Made by a program: the position numbers and the translations under genes. A DNA stretch of 64,000 nt from Pyricularia pennisetigena (taxonomy: Eukaryota > Ascomycota > Sordariomycetes > Magnaporthales > Pyriculariaceae): NCBI RefSeq assembly GCF_004337985.1, contig NC_043740.1:2889616-2953615 (forward strand), given 5' to 3'. The notes under the pieces were generated by a model, which saw nothing but the letters and a program-made list of their open reading frames with translations, did no database searches and had not been told where the DNA came from. Below, one piece after another: positions 46,032-56,716 of this stretch. Every line of letters starts with the position of its first letter. Position 1 is the first letter of the stretch.

Positions 46032-47099
46032 TCAAAAAGCCTTTACATCCGCAGGCGTGCCGAACCACGTGCCCAGTTCATCGGCCTCTTTCCCCCTGGA
46101 GTCACCACCTCCGCTAGCGCCAGCAGTGAAGAAATCGGTGACGCGATGCGATTCTCCATCGTCCTCGACCGGCCAGTCAACTTTGACGGCGCCACTGCCA
46201 GACTTTGCAGACTCTAGCATGTCCTTAACCGTGCCCCAGCTAAAGCGACACTCGGTGCCCCAGCCAAAAACAGGGTGCATGTTCCGCTTGAGCCATCCCA
46301 CACATCTTGCGTCTGACGGGTAACCAGAACCCCACCCTATCTCCTCATCCTCACCACCTTCGGCCTTTGCAATTTCGGACAGAACATTCTTGTACAGCAA
46401 CTCGAGGGCCGCATCACGGGTCACCTTTGCACAGACGCTTGCGGCACTAACGCAGGGGTACAGGCTGTCGGCCTTCTTGGAGACGGTAACTTTGGCGGTC
46501 GGGAAGAACCGCTCCAATTTCTTCTGGTACGTGGCCGGGGGACCGACCGTGTCGACGTAGATCTCGGCGACGTTGACCCCCCTGTCCATGACACCTTGTA
46601 TCAGAGATACCGTGGCGTCCAGCGCCTGGGCGTTGAGGTTGTATGCTGCCGACGTGGCTGGGCGCATCATGCCCGCCCCGATGTCGCGTGCCGACAGCGA
46701 CGATATGGCCCATCCGCACGTGCTGTTTAGGCTGCCGGCGGACTGCGACAGCGTCGGCGTGCACAGCGACTCCATCAGGCTTGAGCGCACAGCCGGCGTC
46801 AGGACCTTGGAGTCGTCAAAGTGGTGGGTCTCCCGGAGCAAGGGGTCGGAGAGTGGGATGGGTAGGTAGAAGACGCCGTAGACCATGGGGCCCAAGACGG
46901 GGCCGCGCCCAGCCTCATCGACACCGAGAACGCATGGAACCGGTGATGGAGACAAGAGAGAGTCTGGGACGGGTGAAAAATGCGTATATGTGTCTCCTGC
47001 GATCAGGGCGGTTTCGTTTATTGATGGTGGGATGAATACGTTGTCGGGCGGAGTCTCGAGGGCGATGTTTGCGTCGTCGACTATTTGTGCTTCTTCCAT
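46032..47099 (-). CDS. RNH201: Ribonuclease H2 catalytic subunit A
   Basis: A single exon on the minus strand encodes 355 residues. RNase H2 cuts RNA in RNA-DNA hybrids and starts removal of single ribonucleotides from DNA in the nucleus. The type 2 motif is VLGVDEAGRGPVLGPMVYGV, with catalytic Asp61 and Glu62. Further blocks are FDDSKVLTPAVR, EIYVDTVGPP (a third acidic site) and SLYPCVSAASVCAKVTRD (a fourth acidic site plus the Lys of the family). YPSDARCVGWL also fits. I chose Met at 47099 (MEEAQIVDDANI) rather than the upstream in-frame Met at 47156 because the extra 19 residues look like translated UTR. The start lies about 600 bp from that of CENP-C, in opposite direction. Confidence 0.95.
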   Translation of the reverse strand: MEEAQIVDDANIALETPPDNVFIPPSINETALIAGDTYTHFSPVPDSLLSPSPVPCVLGVDEAGRGPVLGPMVYGVFYLPIPLSDPLLRETHHFDDSKVLTPAVRSSLMESLCTPTLSQSAGSLNSTCGWAISSLSARDIGAGMMRPATSAAYNLNAQALDATVSLIQGVMDRGVNVAEIYVDTVGPPATYQKKLERFFPTAKVTVSKKADSLYPCVSAASVCAKVTRDAALELLYKNVLSEIAKAEGGEDEEIGWGSGYPSDARCVGWLKRNMHPVFGWGTECRFSWGTVKDMLESAKSGSGAVKVDWPVEDDGESHRVTDFFTAGASGGGDSRGKEADELGTWFGTPADVKAF

Positions 47100-47203
47100 G
47101 TTGGACTGTCGTATGTAATACTGAATACAAGTTAGATCCAAGTTGTTCAAAAACAAAAGAATCTATTGGATTCTATCTCTCTCTCACTCTCTCACTCTCT
47201 CTC

Positions 47204-47237
<34 letters not shown>

Positions 47238-47696
47238 CTCTCTTTTATCTCTTGTTTTTAATGGTTCGGGATTTTACATTAGTATGCTCCAGACAAAGAC
47301 GCGTCTGTTCAAAGCTCAGACGCGACTCGATTTAGTGGCTTGCAGCTTCAACTTACTTGACTCGGCGCACCCAGCTTCGCCGATCAAATGGCCCCACCAT
47401 GGTCCGGCGCGACCGCTGCTCATTCGCATACCGCATACCAAGCTTGGGGTGTTTTACCTCCATACAGGTACGTGTCGAGATCCTGATTCGTTGCTAACAA
47501 GTTGATTTCACCTCAAATCAACAAACAACATCAGCAGCTCTGGGGGTCGATTCCACACGACTACATCGTTTCATCCCACTGTTGTTCTCGCGTAGGCGAC
47601 CGACCCTCGCTTTGAGCTTGCACAATTCAATCGCTCAGCAATTTTGCGTCTCCAAATCACGTACTTGCTTCCAGTCGCGATCGTGACGTCGCCAAC
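47100..47696. other. Divergent promoter region, RNH201 / CENP-C
   Basis: 597 bases with a striking CT repeat and T run at about 47178-47240 (TCTCTC... into 28 T). No gene. Both promoters are expected here. Confidence 0.5.
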
Positions 47697-49968
47697 ATGG
47701 CGCCTCAAGGTCGTAAGTCGCTAGCGGCCCCGCGCAATACGCAGGAAAAAGTGTATGAGCTTGGAAAGCAAGGGAGGTAGGTCTAGGCATTTGAAATCTA
47801 TTTGCATCCGGTGTTTCTTTCTTTCACCGTCTTTGTTGCAAACCCACGTCTAATTCACTTTTTTGTTTTGTTTTTTTTTTTCGCGCGCGCAAACAGGAAA
47901 ACGGGCGTGACCCTGCCCGAATCAGGGGTACGCGACGAAAATGGAATTGAGTCTTTCAAGGGCATCTTTGACTCGCCAGGGAAGGGCAGCGCCGCATCTG
48001 ATAGCGACTATGATGAGAGCAGCGAGGAGGACGAGGACGAGTCGGAGGCCAGCATGGACATGGACATCGCGGAGAGTAAGTGACCTCCGCGCGCAGTCTG
48101 TCTGTGTTATACTTCATAATACTGATCACGCCCGTGCAGCCCCTGGCCCGGAACCCCTTTCACTGCTTGCTAAGCACACTCAGAGCTTGCGCCGACCGAC
48201 AGCCAAGGCGAAATCACCCGCCCTTACGAGCCTGCAATCACCACCAGTTCGCGCCGGGCAAAACTCCCCCTTACGTCGTGCGCCACCGGCTGCACCGGTA
48301 AATGGCCACAAGTCAGCTACGATGCGGTTGAACTATGATGCGCGGCAGCACGCACTTCCGAAGCCTGCTGCGTTTGGTGGCAATGCTTTGCAGAATGGAA
48401 CAGAGTCTGAAGAGGAAGATGAGGAGTATGGGGAGGAGGAGGATGAGGCTGTGGTTGGTGGTGAGGAAGACAGGGAGATGTCTCAGGAGGAAGTCGAAGA
48501 ATTCATCGAGGAGAGCATGCAGATGTTGGATGCTGGAGACGACGACGGCGATGTTGAGGAAAGCGAGCCGGAACCGGAACCGGAACCGGCACCCAAGCCA
48601 GCACCGGTCGCGAAGCAGGCGAACGTACCAAAGAAACGCGGTCGTCCACCGAGATCAGCCGACAGCACCCTGGAGCTGCCAGAACAGGCACAAGACGAAG
48701 GCAACTCCAGAGCAACAGCGGATTCGTCGCCTCCAGTCACCAAGAAGCGCGGTCGGCCAGCCAAGGGCGGCAAGGCGAAGGATAGTCCTGCTGCTAGACT
48801 GTCTTCCGGAAATTCGGCGAAAAAGCGTGGAAGAGGGGTGCGGACGTCCAATGCAGACAGCATCCCCGAGGAAGCAGAACCGGAACCCGAAAATGCACCT
48901 GCAACTAAGCGTCAGCGTGTTGCTGCTGGTCCGGCCGCTGCCAAGGGGAAGCCAGGCAGCAAGCCTACAGCTTCTCTTGCCGGCCCGCAAGCAGTATCTT
49001 CGACTGCGACAGCAAAACCAGCAGGCAAAAGAGGCCGTCAGGCCAAGCATTCTTCGGGCGACGGAGACAGTGGTGCAGCGGACGAGTCTGTCGTTATCAT
49101 GCCGCGACCACCCCTGCCAAAGCGTGGCGGTCTGGTCATCAGTCGACCTGAAGAATCAGATGGCGTGGTCCGCACACGATCAGGGCGTAGTTCGTACCGA
49201 CCACTACAGCGCTGGCGCAATGAACGCGTCGAGTTTGAACAGGTTCCATTGGATGCCCGGCTTGAAACATCAAAAAACCGTGACCTCCTTATGCCAAGAA
49301 TCAAGGAGATTGTGCGAGTGGAAGAGGAGGAGCCGCAGGCCACGAAGAAACATGGTTCTAGGCGAGGTGTAAAGAAGGGCGGGCGCGGAAGAAGGCGGAC
49401 TGCCGACTCGGAAGATGAGGACGACGAACCTTCACCCTGGGAACAGGATCCTGGCGAGCTGATCGTGCCAGTCCAGCAGTGGCAGCCTGAGCACGAGTTT
49501 GACCCACCCGGGCCTGACGACGAACTGCCCGAGGGCGAGGACGTGGTGGCCGTATCAGGACCAGCAATTAGGACCCGCGAGATCCTGGGGTCGAGTTTCC
49601 GGTTCACCAAGACACTGAGCCTACCGTTCTTTGGAACTGGAGTAGTGGATCTGCCGCCAGGAGCGGAGAAAAAGGCCAAAAACTCTCGCAAGATGCACAT
49701 GACCTTCATAGTGCACACGGGGAGGGTCACTGTCACGGTCAACAACACGGCCTTTTCGATTGGCAAGGGCGGCATGTGGTTTGTGCCCAGAGGTACGTGT
49801 TCTGTCTTTGTCATGTGTTGTGGGCCTCAAATACTGATCCATCTTATAGGCAACTATTACAGCATTGCGAACGAGGGCGCGAAGTCGTCCAGGATATTCT
49901 TCGCGCAGGCTTGCGAATATAGAAGACCTGATGAAGAGGAGGATGGCGCAGCGACTGAAGGCAGCTAA
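47697..49968 (+). CDS. Inner kinetochore protein CENP-C / Mif2
   Basis: Exons 47697-47776, 47897-48075, 48140-49792 and 49850-49968, 676 residues. CENP-C links centromeric CENP-A nucleosomes to the outer kinetochore. The N-terminus (KVYELGKQGRKTGVTLPESG...RDENGIESF) matches the conserved Mif2 N-terminal block. A long acidic and Lys/Pro-rich disordered middle contains several KKRGRPP/RGRPAK AT-hook-like repeats. The CENP-C motif is near residue 430 (RTRSGRSSYRPLQRWRNER). The C-terminal cupin dimerisation domain includes MTFIVHTGRVTVTV and SIGKGGMWFVPRGNYYSIAN (about 606-660). The three introns (120, 64 and 57 nt) restore frame; the raw frame reads through the last one and loses the cupin strand. 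Confidence 0.94.
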
Positions 49969-51096
49969 CTCATCACAGATGGGTTGGCGTGGTAGTTTAG
50001 TTGGTGGATCACAAAACGTATGATACCAATGTTGATGATCTGTGTTACGCTCACTTCTTTACTTAGCTTATTGTCTGTATACCCATTTGCAACCTGCCTA
50101 ACACGTATTATTTCCGACTTTGGGGCGCATTGCTTGAGTATCATGCTCGGGTGACCAAATTGCACTGATTTGATATTAAACAAAATCGGTTCAACCCTGA
50201 CATGACCTTCTCACCTGATTTCCCGCCTATTTTGCTTTGTTTCCTACCCTTTTATCTACCTTGTTACTAATTTTCTGGCTTACCTTCTCAACTGGCCTAC
50301 CTTATTACCGATACTTCTTGTCCTCTAGGTACGTTGAACCGTGTTATGTCTCTGAGTAAAGTTATATGACTAATGCATCACGGAAGATATCATAGAGGAC
50401 CTAAAGAAACTACCAAACGCTCAGCTCAGTAGCCCGTTTCCACTGCGATTATTAGAAGTGCGATGAACCGAATCGTCTGGGATCAAAGTGTCGGTCAGAA
50501 ACTTGCAAAGTGTCATGAATGTCGTTTGTTCAAAAGGGGAGAAACTTTTCCAGAGCAAAAAAAAAAAAAAAAAAAAAGAGTTTGATATCCAGACTCCATC
50601 AAGCTTACATGGAAAAACACATCACACTGAATCCAATGCGACACTCAAGTAACCCGGATCCCTTTTTCATACATTATCGAATTGGAGTGATTTCCTTTGA
50701 CTAAATCGGTAGTCCCACATCGCGCAAAGAATAATACAACAGGGGATATGAAGTGGCGCCTCTTTTGCCCTCTGTAAAATGCACACCACGATCGTACACT
50801 CTATGCCGTCATCTGTCGCCGTAATATGTTATATCGTATGATCAGTCCTGCTGCCGAAAACAGGCATTTGAAGCTCTTGGTGTCCCCCCATATCTTCCTC
50901 CCTGCCTCTCTCCTCTCCTCCCTCCCTGCAGAGCTCCTGTCTTGCTTCTTCTCTTGCCTCCCAGAAAACCAACTATGCAGTATCATATGGAGTAGTCTCG
51001 ATTATGTTTTTATGGGCTTTGACTCCGGATCGTAGCGTTGGTGACCTCGACTTTGCGTCTCGAGGCTTGTCGTAAAACCGGCGCACGGGGTATCAG
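49969..51096. other. Convergent 3' region, CENP-C / DUF2358-like gene
   Basis: 1.13 kb between facing stop codons. It contains a 22-A run at 50556-50577 and CTACCTT-type words near 50270 and 50298. No gene is supported. Confidence 0.45.
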
Positions 51097-52058
51097 TCAC
51101 CTCCTTCTTCTTATACGAGGCGCATGGTAGGCAGCCAGGCTACCCTCGGGTGCACCGCCTCTCTTGATATTTCCAAGAAGCCAATCCGTCAGCCCGACGA
51201 CCTTGGCGCCGACTCCCTTCTCCCAGTGGCCTCCCTCCTGGACCGTTTCGATGGTATGGCTCAGAATCCTCCCTTCGGCATCGAAATCAAAGATGAACAG
51301 GCCGACAAAATCCTTGCTCCTGTCGTCATCACTGCCGCCGAGCCCAAAGACGTTACTGCCGCCCAGGCTGCGCCATCGCACAACGAGCTGCTCGCCCATG
51401 GCGCCGGCCCTTCGCGGAGTCGACTGTATCGGTTGGTCGACCATGCGCTCCGACAGTATCTCGAGGCGGTTGTTGCCAATCAGCGGCACGCGGTTCCACG
51501 CTATCGGGCTCGTCCATAGCGCAGCGATGTAGGCGACGCGACCTGATACGACGGGCAGGTGCTGGTGCGTTGAGGGGAAGAGGTGCAGGGAGATGTTGGG
51601 CGCCAGGATTTCCTGCGGGAGAGGCGATTCGAGGAGTGTCGGGAGGCGCTCCTGGAGGATACGAAGAGCTGGCGGTTGGGTTAGCGGCAGCCCTTTGCCA
51701 GCTTGTTCGTCACTTGTCTTGGAGGGGAATATGCCCATGGGCAAAGAAAAGAAAAGATGGAACCACACTCACTTTTTCCGAGCTTGACCTTGCGAGGGTC
51801 AGGCGGTGGTGACTGGCCGTTGGGCATAACCGGCTGAGTGCCTCCGAAGGGGAACGTAGATCTGAACCATACTTCCGGCAGGTTCCGAGTATTCGCTTCT
51901 TGGAGGGTGGTAAGCTTGGCAGTAGTCGCGGGCCTCGGCGCCTGTGCAGCACGAGCGGCGGCGCTGACGGCGGCTCGCAGGCGACGGAGGGTAGAGAGGT
52001 TGGCAACGCGTGGTCTTGTTGTTGTCGTCGGTACGACCATGTTTGCAACTAGCACCAT
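51097..52058 (-). CDS. DUF2358-like conserved protein, probably mitochondrial
   Basis: Minus strand, exon 1 51773-52058 and exon 2 51097-51668, 285 residues. The N-terminus (TTTTRPRVANLSTLRRLRAAVSAAARA) is basic and Ala/Ser/Thr-rich, like a mitochondrial import signal. The rest reads KLGKTLRILQERLPTLLESP, LPQEILAPNISLHLFPS, SGRVAYIAALWTSPIAWNRV, NNRLEILSERM, QLVVRWRSLG and FVGLFIFDFDAEGRILSHTI. This order of helix, strand and WR motif is that of the DUF2358/SnoaL-like family (e.g. human C6orf136), from memory. The 104-nt intron (GTGAGT, GCTAAC, CGCCAG) joins KLGK to TLRILQ in phase. No catalytic role is established for the family. Confidence 0.8.
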
Positions 52059-53454
52059 AATGGCCTTTTGTGAGGAGGCGCGACTGCAGCCGACGTGCTC
52101 AACAAGCGTCAGGTCCCATTACATAGGTATAGGTATGGGCGGAAAACAGGTTCTTGGGTTTGAGGCTACGGAAAGAAGCAACCTGAATGTTCCGAGGTGT
52201 AGTAGTAGTAGTATTTAGGTATTAGGAACTGGCATTCGAGGGGTGGTGGTACGGTACGGTACGGTACTTTGATAGTGGCACACTGGGTGGGCTGCGCCGC
52301 TGCGGAGGTGGATGATTTTCATGGAGCTGGTATTATTTCATGGGGGGAGCTCTTAGCTTTTTCACTTTTCAGCAAGGCATTATGAAGCACCGTCAGTAGT
52401 CACTAGTCTAGGTAGGCAAATACAAAGAAGCACTTTGTTTGAACACGAATCAACAGTCAAACTGCAATAAAAAAATAAAAATAAATAAATAAGAAAACTC
52501 CCTCTACTCGTTGGTTAATTCCTTAAAAATAACAGTCCGATGCTGGATAAAAAATTTGTTATCGACATTAATCGGACAATCCAGCAGGTGGCTAACTTGT
52601 GTATTTTACGCAGAAAACATTAAGTCATCTAGAATTTCTATTGGCAAGTCATGGGCAACTCGGAAAGTTGGGGTTTCCCATGTCAGGGGTACGTAACTCC
52701 TCAAGATACTGGTAAAGCCATCACGGCTGACCACCTGTGAGACATTGTGACTTGGCATATGATGTATTGAGTACCCAGTGCAATGTGCCGGTAATGTTGA
52801 TGAATTTACTTTCTATCGGTATCTAGCTTACTTGCTTATACATGGTCATTTGATTTGAACAATGAGCAAGACCGAGGAAGCCGTCTGCAACTTATTTTTT
52901 GACATGATTTCGTCATCGTAAAAGGATGCTGGTCAATGAGCAAGGTTTATGATTGGGTGCCATCACATGACTGGTCACATGGAAAAGGTTTGCCCAACGT
53001 TCTGACAACAGTGACAATAACAGTGCGAGTACGAATGTGAACGATGACTTGCTCCACATGGGTGCGGACACTGCAAGGGCCAGTGCGTTGGGTCTGACTG
53101 GTCCAGCGTTTATTCACTGTTGCGCTGTAGCCTGAAAGAGTGCCTGACCCTGTTGATTTGAAGGTCAAGTGTTCGCAGTCAATCAACCACCAGCAATCCT
53201 AATCTGCCTTTGATCTGTTCCCCGTCTATCGCCGCCATTGCTCTTAACATCAGCTCCTCCACCCACCTCGATTTGACCAAACAACAGCGAACCGACCTGC
53301 GTCTTGCCGGCAACACGTCCTCGCTCTCTCTCTCCTTTTTTTTTTGATCGTTGAAACGCCTGCTATTACCTTGCGATCTTCCGCCTCTATCATTCTCTTT
53401 CTTTCAACCCACCCACTTACGTCCTTTAGCTACCTACATAATCTCTAGCCAACC
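52059..53454. other. Divergent region, DUF2358-like gene / YPT1
   Basis: 1.4 kb holding a (GTA)n run near 52200, a (GGTAC)4 tandem at 52248-52267 and an A-rich tract at 52466-52496. The last 200 bases before YPT1 are C/T-rich, typical of strong fungal promoters. No gene is supported. Confidence 0.5.
52248..52267. repeat. (GGTAC)4 tandem repeat
   Basis: Four exact copies of the five-base unit GGTAC lie 190 bp upstream of the DUF2358-like gene. Confidence 0.85.
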
Positions 53455-54652
53455 ATGAATCCCGAGTAGTACGTCTGTCTTGCATTTTCGCTGTATCCAT
53501 CTCCCCTTGAATGTATTTGGGCTACATATTTCGCCTCTGCTTTGAATAGACTGCTCAGCCAGTTGTCGTCTTTTTCCCCCCCTTTTCGTACTAACCAACG
53601 ACCATTGATTAGAGTTCTTGTCGCGGCCATAACCCCCTCTTGAAAGCCACTCAAGATCGGGTCTTCGACTTCCATCACGGACTAGCCTGCCGCTTCGCAA
53701 TCTGTTTGCGCGCTTGCGGCGATACCGAGTCTTTCGTTTACTGACCTCTGCGCGTCAGGTACGACTATCTGTTCAAGCTCCTCCTTATCGGAGACTCCGG
53801 TGTCGGAAAGTCTTGTCTGCTGTTGCGGTTCGCCGACGACACCTACACCGAGTCCTACATCTCAACTATCGGCGTCGACTTTGTATGATATCACCATCCG
53901 TACCCCCTGTCCATGGACGGCGACAGTCATCCGTCCACCATGAAATCGACTAATGAGATGCTTTTGAATACAGAAAATCCGGACTATTGAGCTGGATGGA
54001 AAGACCGTCAAGCTTCAGATTGTGAGATGACCGCCCTTGCGCTGACATGACCCATCGAACTGGTACTGACCGATGTGCCCTGTCTTGCGTTCGAAATACA
54101 GTGGGACACTGCCGGACAAGAGCGCTTCCGCACCATCACCTCTTCCTACTACCGCGGCGCCCATGGCATCTGCGTTGTCTACGATGTCACGGACATGGAC
54201 TCGTTCAACAACGTGAAGCAGTGGCTGCAGGAGATTGACAGATATGCCACTGAGGGCGTCAACAAGCTTCTGGTCGGAAACAAGAGCGATATGGCAGACA
54301 AGAAGGTTGTCGACTACACGGTCGCCAAGGTACGTTGTCGCAAAAGTGGACACCCTCACCCAGCTCTCTGCGCTACTTGAAACATCGATCGGCTTTATTC
54401 TAGGGCTATCGGCTTGAATGAATGAAGACGCTAACACAAGCAACTCGCCTGTAGGAGTTCGCCGACAGCCTCGGCATCCCGTTCCTTGAGACATCAGCCA
54501 AGAACGCAAACAACGTTGAGCAAGCCTTCCTGACCATGGCCAGGCAGATCAAGGAGAGGATGGGCACCACAACAACAAACAACTCGAAGCCATCGGTGCA
54601 GGTCGGCCCAGGCCAGGGTGTGGGGTCGAACCAGAGCAACAGCTGCTGTTAA
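53455..54652 (+). CDS. YPT1: Rab1-type GTPase Ypt1
   Basis: Five exons, 53455-53465 (11 nt), 53759-53882, 53974-54021, 54102-54329 and 54455-54652, 202 residues. Ypt1 controls ER-to-Golgi traffic and autophagy. The protein starts [18 protein letters not shown]. Nucleotide-binding motifs are GDSGVGKS (15-22), DTAGQE (63-68), NKSD (121-124) and ETSAK. The effector segment [20 protein letters not shown] is Rab1-like and the C-terminal CC is the double geranylgeranylation site. Exon 1 ends inside a Glu codon (GA|G); reading on gives an immediate TAG. Intron 1 is 293 nt, and the others are 91, 80 and 125 nt. It is modified by Rab geranylgeranyltransferase (type II), not by the RAM2 enzyme in this window. 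Confidence 0.97.
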
Positions 54653-55534
54653 ATGGCCGCCCGTAATAGGCCGATATTGACCGAGAGTCCCTCGCATACC
54701 TTCCGGTGCCCTGATGACGAGAGAAGTCCTATCAAGATGCCTTGTCATCATTGTGTACATTTTTTTTCTTCTCTGGCGGCTCTCTTGGGGGTGTTTCAGG
54801 TGGACTCTGGATTCGAACGGCAGTTGTCACCTGATTTGTCTCTCTTGAGGACTCGGCCAAGGCGCTTAGGCTGCGGAGCTGCCGAGTGGGATGACAGTTG
54901 GAGACAGGCCGAGAGAATATGATGACGACTGGAATTGGGATTGGTGACTGCATATCGAGTTTCTCTGTCTTGTTATTTTGACCCGTTTCTTCTTGTTCTA
55001 CTTTTTTTTTAGCTTTTTTTTTTTCCTTTTCATGCCACGCATAGATGAATCGTTGCCTGTTCTTGGATTCGCGTCCGCCATCCCACCACAGACTAAATCG
55101 CCTTGTCCTGTTGTGCTTTTGTAGTATTGCATACGAAGCTACCGGCTAACTATGTAAGTCAACATGAATATGAGACTGAAGTGGGGTACAGTCGATCAAC
55201 GGACCTGCTTCCTCTGGTTCTAAGTTGGGTTTCTGGTATCTTGGTGGCCTACATTCGTCGATATTTAGCACTTGCCATCAATCGACAGGTAAATACAAGT
55301 AGCTTCATTGCATCTCGCCTGACAAAAACATATCTATCAGAGCCTTCTTTTTCCAGCTTTATACATCTCTCTCCCTCTGGTTTACGTTTATGAGCTAGTT
55401 TCACTTGATCTACCTTTTTTCTCTTTTTACGTGTTGCCCTCATTTACCTATCTACGTTAACCTTCTGGAGAATAACTTTGAGTGAGGGGGGATACTATAT
55501 ATCGCCGAGAAAACAACAAGAACAAACAGACATA
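54653..55534. other. Intergenic, YPT1 to 2EXR gene
   Basis: 882 bases with T-rich runs near 55002-55024. It is probably the YPT1 3' UTR and the next promoter. Frames at 54653-54922 and 55103-55393 are unsupported. Confidence 0.45.
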
Positions 55535-56510
55535 ATGTGGCCCAGCGGCGGGCCTACCGGCTCCCGCCTTCCCTCGTTCGGGTCTCGAGCGCATTTCCGT
55601 CCAGGGGAGCACGCAAAAGCGCCGCTACTACGTCAATGTTCACTGTTCAGTGACGGATTCGAGATTGACGCACGTAAAAAAGCCTACCAAAAGCACCTGC
55701 ACCACCTCCATCGGCACCGGCACTTTCACGCACTTCATGTCGCTGCCCCTCGAGATCCGTCTGCACATCTGGGAGAAATTTATCCGAACCCACGCCATCA
55801 TCATAAGTCTAGTTGATCCGTTTTCTGTGGATGCAAGGCTGCTAGGATCCCTCTCGTATAGAATAAGTCTTATACTTATGGAAATAAGTAATTTGGTAAG
55901 GCTTAGTAGCCCCGAAACGGGCCAATCGGGTCCGCCACCAGGTCAGGGGCTCTCGACCCTGCTGTCCACCTGCAGAGAGTCTCGAAGCGTGGCGCTGCGG
56001 CACTACGAGCAGGCCTTTGGGGTGAAGCAAGAGTCGTACTTGGGCCGCGAATGCTTTCGCGGGAGCGTCTACCTCAACATTGAGCAGGACGTGCTGTGGC
56101 AGTTCGACTGGGGGTTTGGGGCCATCAAGGATCACCGCAACGTGGCCGTGCTGCTGTTCGTCTTCGCGCCGGGTTGCCACTGTGACAGCTTTGTATCCGA
56201 GTTCGACCGCGCTGTCGAGGGCCTGCAACACCCCGAATTTCCGTTCAAGGGCGCCCGGCGGATCATCATCTTGGACGAACATCTCGGGGAGTGGATCGAG
56301 AACGCACTGCCCGGGACTGAGCCGCCCGCCCCCGAATCCGCTTCGACCTGTCGGCCGATGAGTCCAGGCGCCAAGGTGTGGCGCGCACGGACAGAGTATC
56401 GCAAGCCTTGTCGTGTAGAGATCAGCGGCGATCGGTCCATCCTTTTTGCCCACCCCAGACACTTGTTTGATTTCGAGGATTTATTGGCGCAGACAGAGGG
56501 GCCTCTGTGA
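55535..56510 (+). CDS. 2EXR-type fungal protein; 5' end uncertain
   Basis: The body 55651-56510 is clear: TGTFTHFMSLPLEIRLHIWE at the start is the F-x-x-LP-x-EIRL-x-IWE signature of the 2EXR family. It is followed by LSTCRESRSVALRHYEQAFG and VYLNIEQDVLWQF. These fungal proteins are numerous and have no assigned biochemical role. No ATG lies in frame upstream of the signature; the first in-frame ATG (55737) falls inside it. A possible model uses ATG 55535 (MWPSGGPTGSRLPSFGSRAHF) with a 52-nt intron at 55599-55650, giving 307 residues. That intron is short and lacks a good branch site. Alternatives are a start at 55737 or a frameshift near 55650. Confidence 0.62.
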
Positions 56511-56581
56511 TGAGCTCATCATGGCATAGGAGATGACAAAAGTCTTTTTAGATTGAGCAGGGACTATCCGTTGACCTAAGA

Positions 56582-56612
<31 letters not shown>

Positions 56613-56716
56613 AAAGAAAAAGAAAAAAAAAAAGCATTGTACTGTCTTGAGAATTCAGGCCGTTTCCGTGGCAAAGGATATAAGAAAGTAGATAGGAAAG
56701 CAAGTGGCCTCACCCC

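Noticed and set aside
48335..49372. 345-codon frame inside CENP-C in another phase
   Set aside because: It is a shadow of the Lys/Arg/Pro-rich CENP-C coding sequence and has no features of its own.
54808..54830. GGATTCGAAC, like a minus-strand tRNA T-loop
   Set aside because: The stem does not pair and no anticodon arm follows.
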